Assembly: GCF_000620465.1 (NCBI RefSeq)
Contig: NZ_JIBE01000004.1
Location: forward strand, 1,178,001-1,242,000
Source of the DNA: Ralstonia sp. UNC404CL21Col
Lineage (GTDB): Bacteria > Pseudomonadota > Gammaproteobacteria > Burkholderiales > Burkholderiaceae
DNA: 64,000 nucleotides
Direction: 5' to 3'
Position numbers and translations under genes: made by a program. Shown here piece by piece: positions 62,094 through 64,000 of the stretch. The notes under the pieces are model-generated. The model was not told where the DNA came from, did no database searches, and saw only the letters and a list, made by a program, of their open reading frames with translations. The number at the start of each line of letters is the position of its first letter. The stretch's first letter is position 1.

Positions 62094-62459
62094 ATGAGCA
62101 AGATTCTGGTTGTCGACGATTCGAGCACCGTGCGCGACGAGGTGGCGGGCTTTCTGAAGAAGCACGGCCTGGCGGTCGACACCGCGGTGGACGGCAAGGA
62201 CGGTCTGGCGAAGATCAAGGCCAACCCGGGCGTCAAACTCGTCATCAGCGACGTGAACATGCCCAACATGGACGGTTTGACCATGGTCGAAAAGGTGCGC
62301 GGCGAGCTGGGCAACAAGACCGTCAACGTCATCATGCTCACCACCGAAAGCAGCCCTGCCATGAAAGACCGCGGCAAGGCTGCAGGCGTGAAGGGCTGGA
62401 TCGTCAAGCCGTTCAAGGGCGACGCCGTGCTCGAAACGTTCAAGAAGCTGGCAAGCTGA
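62094..62459 (+). CDS. CheY-like single-domain response regulator
   Basis: 121 residues, a complete stand-alone receiver: acidic pair in ILVVDDSSTVRD, phospho-acceptor in LVISDVNMPNMDG, Thr of MLTTESS and Lys of IVKPF. AGCGAGGAAAG precedes the ATG. It is the fourth gene of the kinase/MCP-tip/CheX/CheY run. The output (motor or another protein) is not identifiable. Confidence 0.9.
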   Translation: MSKILVVDDSSTVRDEVAGFLKKHGLAVDTAVDGKDGLAKIKANPGVKLVISDVNMPNMDGLTMVEKVRGELGNKTVNVIMLTTESSPAMKDRGKAAGVKGWIVKPFKGDAVLETFKKLAS

Positions 62460-62576
62460 AACGCCGGCAGCACAGCCGGGTGCGCGATGGTCGACCCGGT
62501 GCGAGAGGGCATGGCGCCCGAGCGATTTTGGAGCCAAACTTGCTTGCCTGAAGCTCGTTTGGCCGAGGGAGCCATC

Positions 62577-62909
62577 ATGCAAGAGCTCGCCTTTCGCACC
62601 CTGCTGTATCGCTACTTCTTCTTCGGCTGGCTGTTCAAGGATGCCAGCCGTGGCAACCTGTTCGAACGGTCGGCGGCATGGCGTTTCAACCAGGCGCACG
62701 CGCACTGGCTGCTGGCGTATATGCGGCGCTGGCTGTGGTGCGGGTTGCTGTGTTACGCACTGGGCGGCGTGCTTGAGCTTGGGCTCAAGACGCCGGGCCT
62801 GTCGGTGCTGTTCTATGTGCCGAGCGCGCTGAGTGTGCCGGTCAACGTCGTCATCGTGGTGTTGTGGATCGGCCTGAAGGCGCTGCCCGGGCCGCTGCGC
62901 GACCGGTAG
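62577..62909 (+). CDS. Small hypothetical membrane protein
   Basis: 110 residues from the ATG at 62577, with GAGGGAGCC upstream. The N-terminal part is aromatic-rich (LLYRYFFFGWLFKDASRGNLFERSAAWRFNQ), followed by two membrane helices (RWLWCGLLCYALGGVLELGL and LSVPVNVVIVVLWIGLKALPG). It resembles proteobacterial hypothetical proteins of unknown role. It follows cheY by about 117 bases and may belong to the same unit. Confidence 0.6.
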   Translation: MQELAFRTLLYRYFFFGWLFKDASRGNLFERSAAWRFNQAHAHWLLAYMRRWLWCGLLCYALGGVLELGLKTPGLSVLFYVPSALSVPVNVVIVVLWIGLKALPGPLRDR

Positions 62910-62921
62910 GCATTTGCGCGT

Positions 62922-63782
62922 CTAGACCATCGCCAGCAACAGTTCCTCTGCATTGCGCGGCGGGCGCAGGCCATCGGCCCGGCCCGCGAAGTAGCGCTCC
63001 GTCAACATGTCTGCCGAGATGTGCTGGGCATCGCGAAAACCGTTTTCGCGCGCCAGCGCGAGCATCTCCGGCGGCGTAAAGAAGCTGATGAACGGTGTGC
63101 CGCTTGCGCGCGCGCCTTTCTCCGCCATCTCGAGGCCGGGGCGGACATCCGGGTCGGCCATTTCGAGCGGCAGCAGGAACGTCATCGCCAGCATCGAGCC
63201 CGGCGCCAGCGACGCCACTTGCCGCAACGTGGCCGCATTGGCTTCCTTCGACAGATACATGCTCACGCCCGTGGACACCACGATGGCGGGCCGGCTTGCA
63301 TCAAACCCCGCCGCAACCAGCGCCTCCTGCCAGGATTCGCGCGCCTCGAAATCCACCGGCACGAAGCGCAGCCACTGTGGAACGCCAAAGTCCAGTTCTG
63401 CCAAACGTTGGCGCTTCCAGGCTTGCGGGCCGGGCTGATCGACTTCAAACACCGTCATGCGCGATGCCACATCGGGCCGGCGTTGCGCAAAGCTGTCCAG
63501 CCCGGCGCCAAGAATCACATACTGGGTCAAGCCACGGACCGCGTGTTCGATGACGAGGTCTTCGATAAAGCGCGCACGCGCCACGATGGACGCGCGAAAC
63601 GGCCGCGTGAATTGCGGGTCCATGTCGCCACGTTGTTGCCAGCCCGGTTCCGGGGCGAGCAGCTTCAGGCCAACCTCGTCTTCCAGCACGTGCGGCGGTG
63701 CATCGCTGTGCACGTGCAAGGCGCGCCACAACGCGACGCGCGCTGCGGTGCTGTCGGGGGATGCTGTCTGTGGGTCGTTCAT
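62922..63782 (-). CDS. Class I SAM-dependent methyltransferase (TIGR00027/LCMT-like)
   Basis: 286 residues from the ATG at 63782. The SAM motif is YVILGAGLDSFAQRRPD, with FEVDQPGPQAWKRQRL and VPVDFEARESWQEAL, the pattern of the leucine carboxyl methyltransferase-like family. VSTGVSMYLS is the next core motif. Members methylate small-molecule carboxylates or unknown targets. It is convergent with the small membrane protein gene. Substrate unknown. Confidence 0.82.
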   Translation of the reverse strand: MNDPQTASPDSTAARVALWRALHVHSDAPPHVLEDEVGLKLLAPEPGWQQRGDMDPQFTRPFRASIVARARFIEDLVIEHAVRGLTQYVILGAGLDSFAQRRPDVASRMTVFEVDQPGPQAWKRQRLAELDFGVPQWLRFVPVDFEARESWQEALVAAGFDASRPAIVVSTGVSMYLSKEANAATLRQVASLAPGSMLAMTFLLPLEMADPDVRPGLEMAEKGARASGTPFISFFTPPEMLALARENGFRDAQHISADMLTERYFAGRADGLRPPRNAEELLLAMV

Positions 63783-63830
63783 TGCACACACGCCTCCATT
63801 GGTGGACCTGCCGGTGAGCTGGTCAGTCGA

Positions 63831-64000
63831 TCAATCGGGTTGGTGATACTCCGGAAACACGGCAACGGCCTGCACGGGCTGCTTCGTCATGCACACCTCG
63901 AACAGGCGGCTGGCGAGCCACTCGGCCAGCCAGGCTTGCACAGCGGGCAGTGGCTGGGCAGCAAACCAGTCCGGCTCCACCGCCGCAAACTGCCGCACGA
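63831..64000 (-). CDS. C-terminal part of a probable glutathione S-transferase
   Basis: An open frame enters from the right edge and ends with TGA at 63831-63833. The 55 visible residues (FAAVEPDWFAAQPLPAVQAW, LAEWLASRLFEVCMTKQPVQ) resemble the last helices of a GST-like protein. The N-terminal thioredoxin domain is outside the window, so the assignment is tentative. Confidence 0.4.
   Translation of the reverse strand, partial: VRQFAAVEPDWFAAQPLPAVQAWLAEWLASRLFEVCMTKQPVQAVAVFPEYHQPD

Noticed and set aside
1-64000. CRISPR arrays, tRNA/rRNA genes, insertion sequences, prophage or integrase attachment sites
   Set aside because: I looked for regular repeats, cloverleaf-like segments, transposase/integrase motifs and long direct repeats by eye and found none that hold up.

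Overview
The window is a GC-rich, densely coded stretch of chromosome from a betaproteobacterium, most likely a Ralstonia or close Burkholderiaceae relative. Pointers are a SolR-like LuxR protein, a short-chain-dehydrogenase-type threonine dehydrogenase of the kind known in Cupriavidus, the very large NAD-dependent glutamate dehydrogenase, a pgaABCD operon and the strong G/C third-position bias. I see no rRNA, tRNA, CRISPR array, insertion sequence or prophage. This assignment is inference from gene content, because no database search was possible.

Layout. 1-9.2 kb: a PanE-like reductase, a Tat-exported PhoD-type phosphatase, a secreted beta-propeller/discoidin protein, a LuxR-type receptor without a neighbouring synthase, an EAL-CBS-GGDEF protein and a MerR/TipAS-like regulator. 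9.2-21.4 kb: an amide-uptake and hydrolysis locus. urtABCDE-amiE-fmdA-fmdB run leftward. Divergently transcribed is a 1132-residue fusion of an NCS1 permease, a histidine kinase and a receiver, followed by a LuxR-type response regulator. The sequence between them holds a good sigma-54-type promoter match and a palindrome. 21.4-30.1 kb: a LysR-AstE/AspA-MFS-MBL cluster, a PdxI-like reductase with a divergent LysR gene, and a THI5-like binding protein next to an HPPD-family dioxygenase. 30-37.7 kb: a DUF4349 lipoprotein, an APC permease, a MATE exporter, and the threonine-to-glycine pair kbl-tdh with a divergent XRE-cupin regulator and an operator-like repeat array.

37.7-46.4 kb: a response-regulator-like gene with an atypical receiver, immediately followed by pgaABCD for poly-beta-1,6-N-acetylglucosamine synthesis and export, closed by a very strong terminator. 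46.6-52 kb: small exported or zinc-finger proteins, a Tat-signal-like SDR, a UdgX-type uracil-DNA glycosylase relative, and a membrane protein next to a PSD-family decarboxylase. 52-58 kb: NAD-glutamate dehydrogenase and two small conserved proteins. 58.4-62.5 kb: an unusual four-gene chemosensory-like module, consisting of a membrane CheA-like kinase with its own sensor, a minimal MCP-tip protein, a CheX-like protein and a CheY. The right end has a small membrane protein, a methyltransferase and the end of a probable GST.

The two most interesting systems are the transporter-kinase fusion that probably senses amides and controls urt-amiE-fmd, and the CheW-less kinase/MCP-tip/CheX/CheY module. 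Surface and c-di-GMP themes (pga, EAL-GGDEF, a LuxR solo) recur but are not contiguous.
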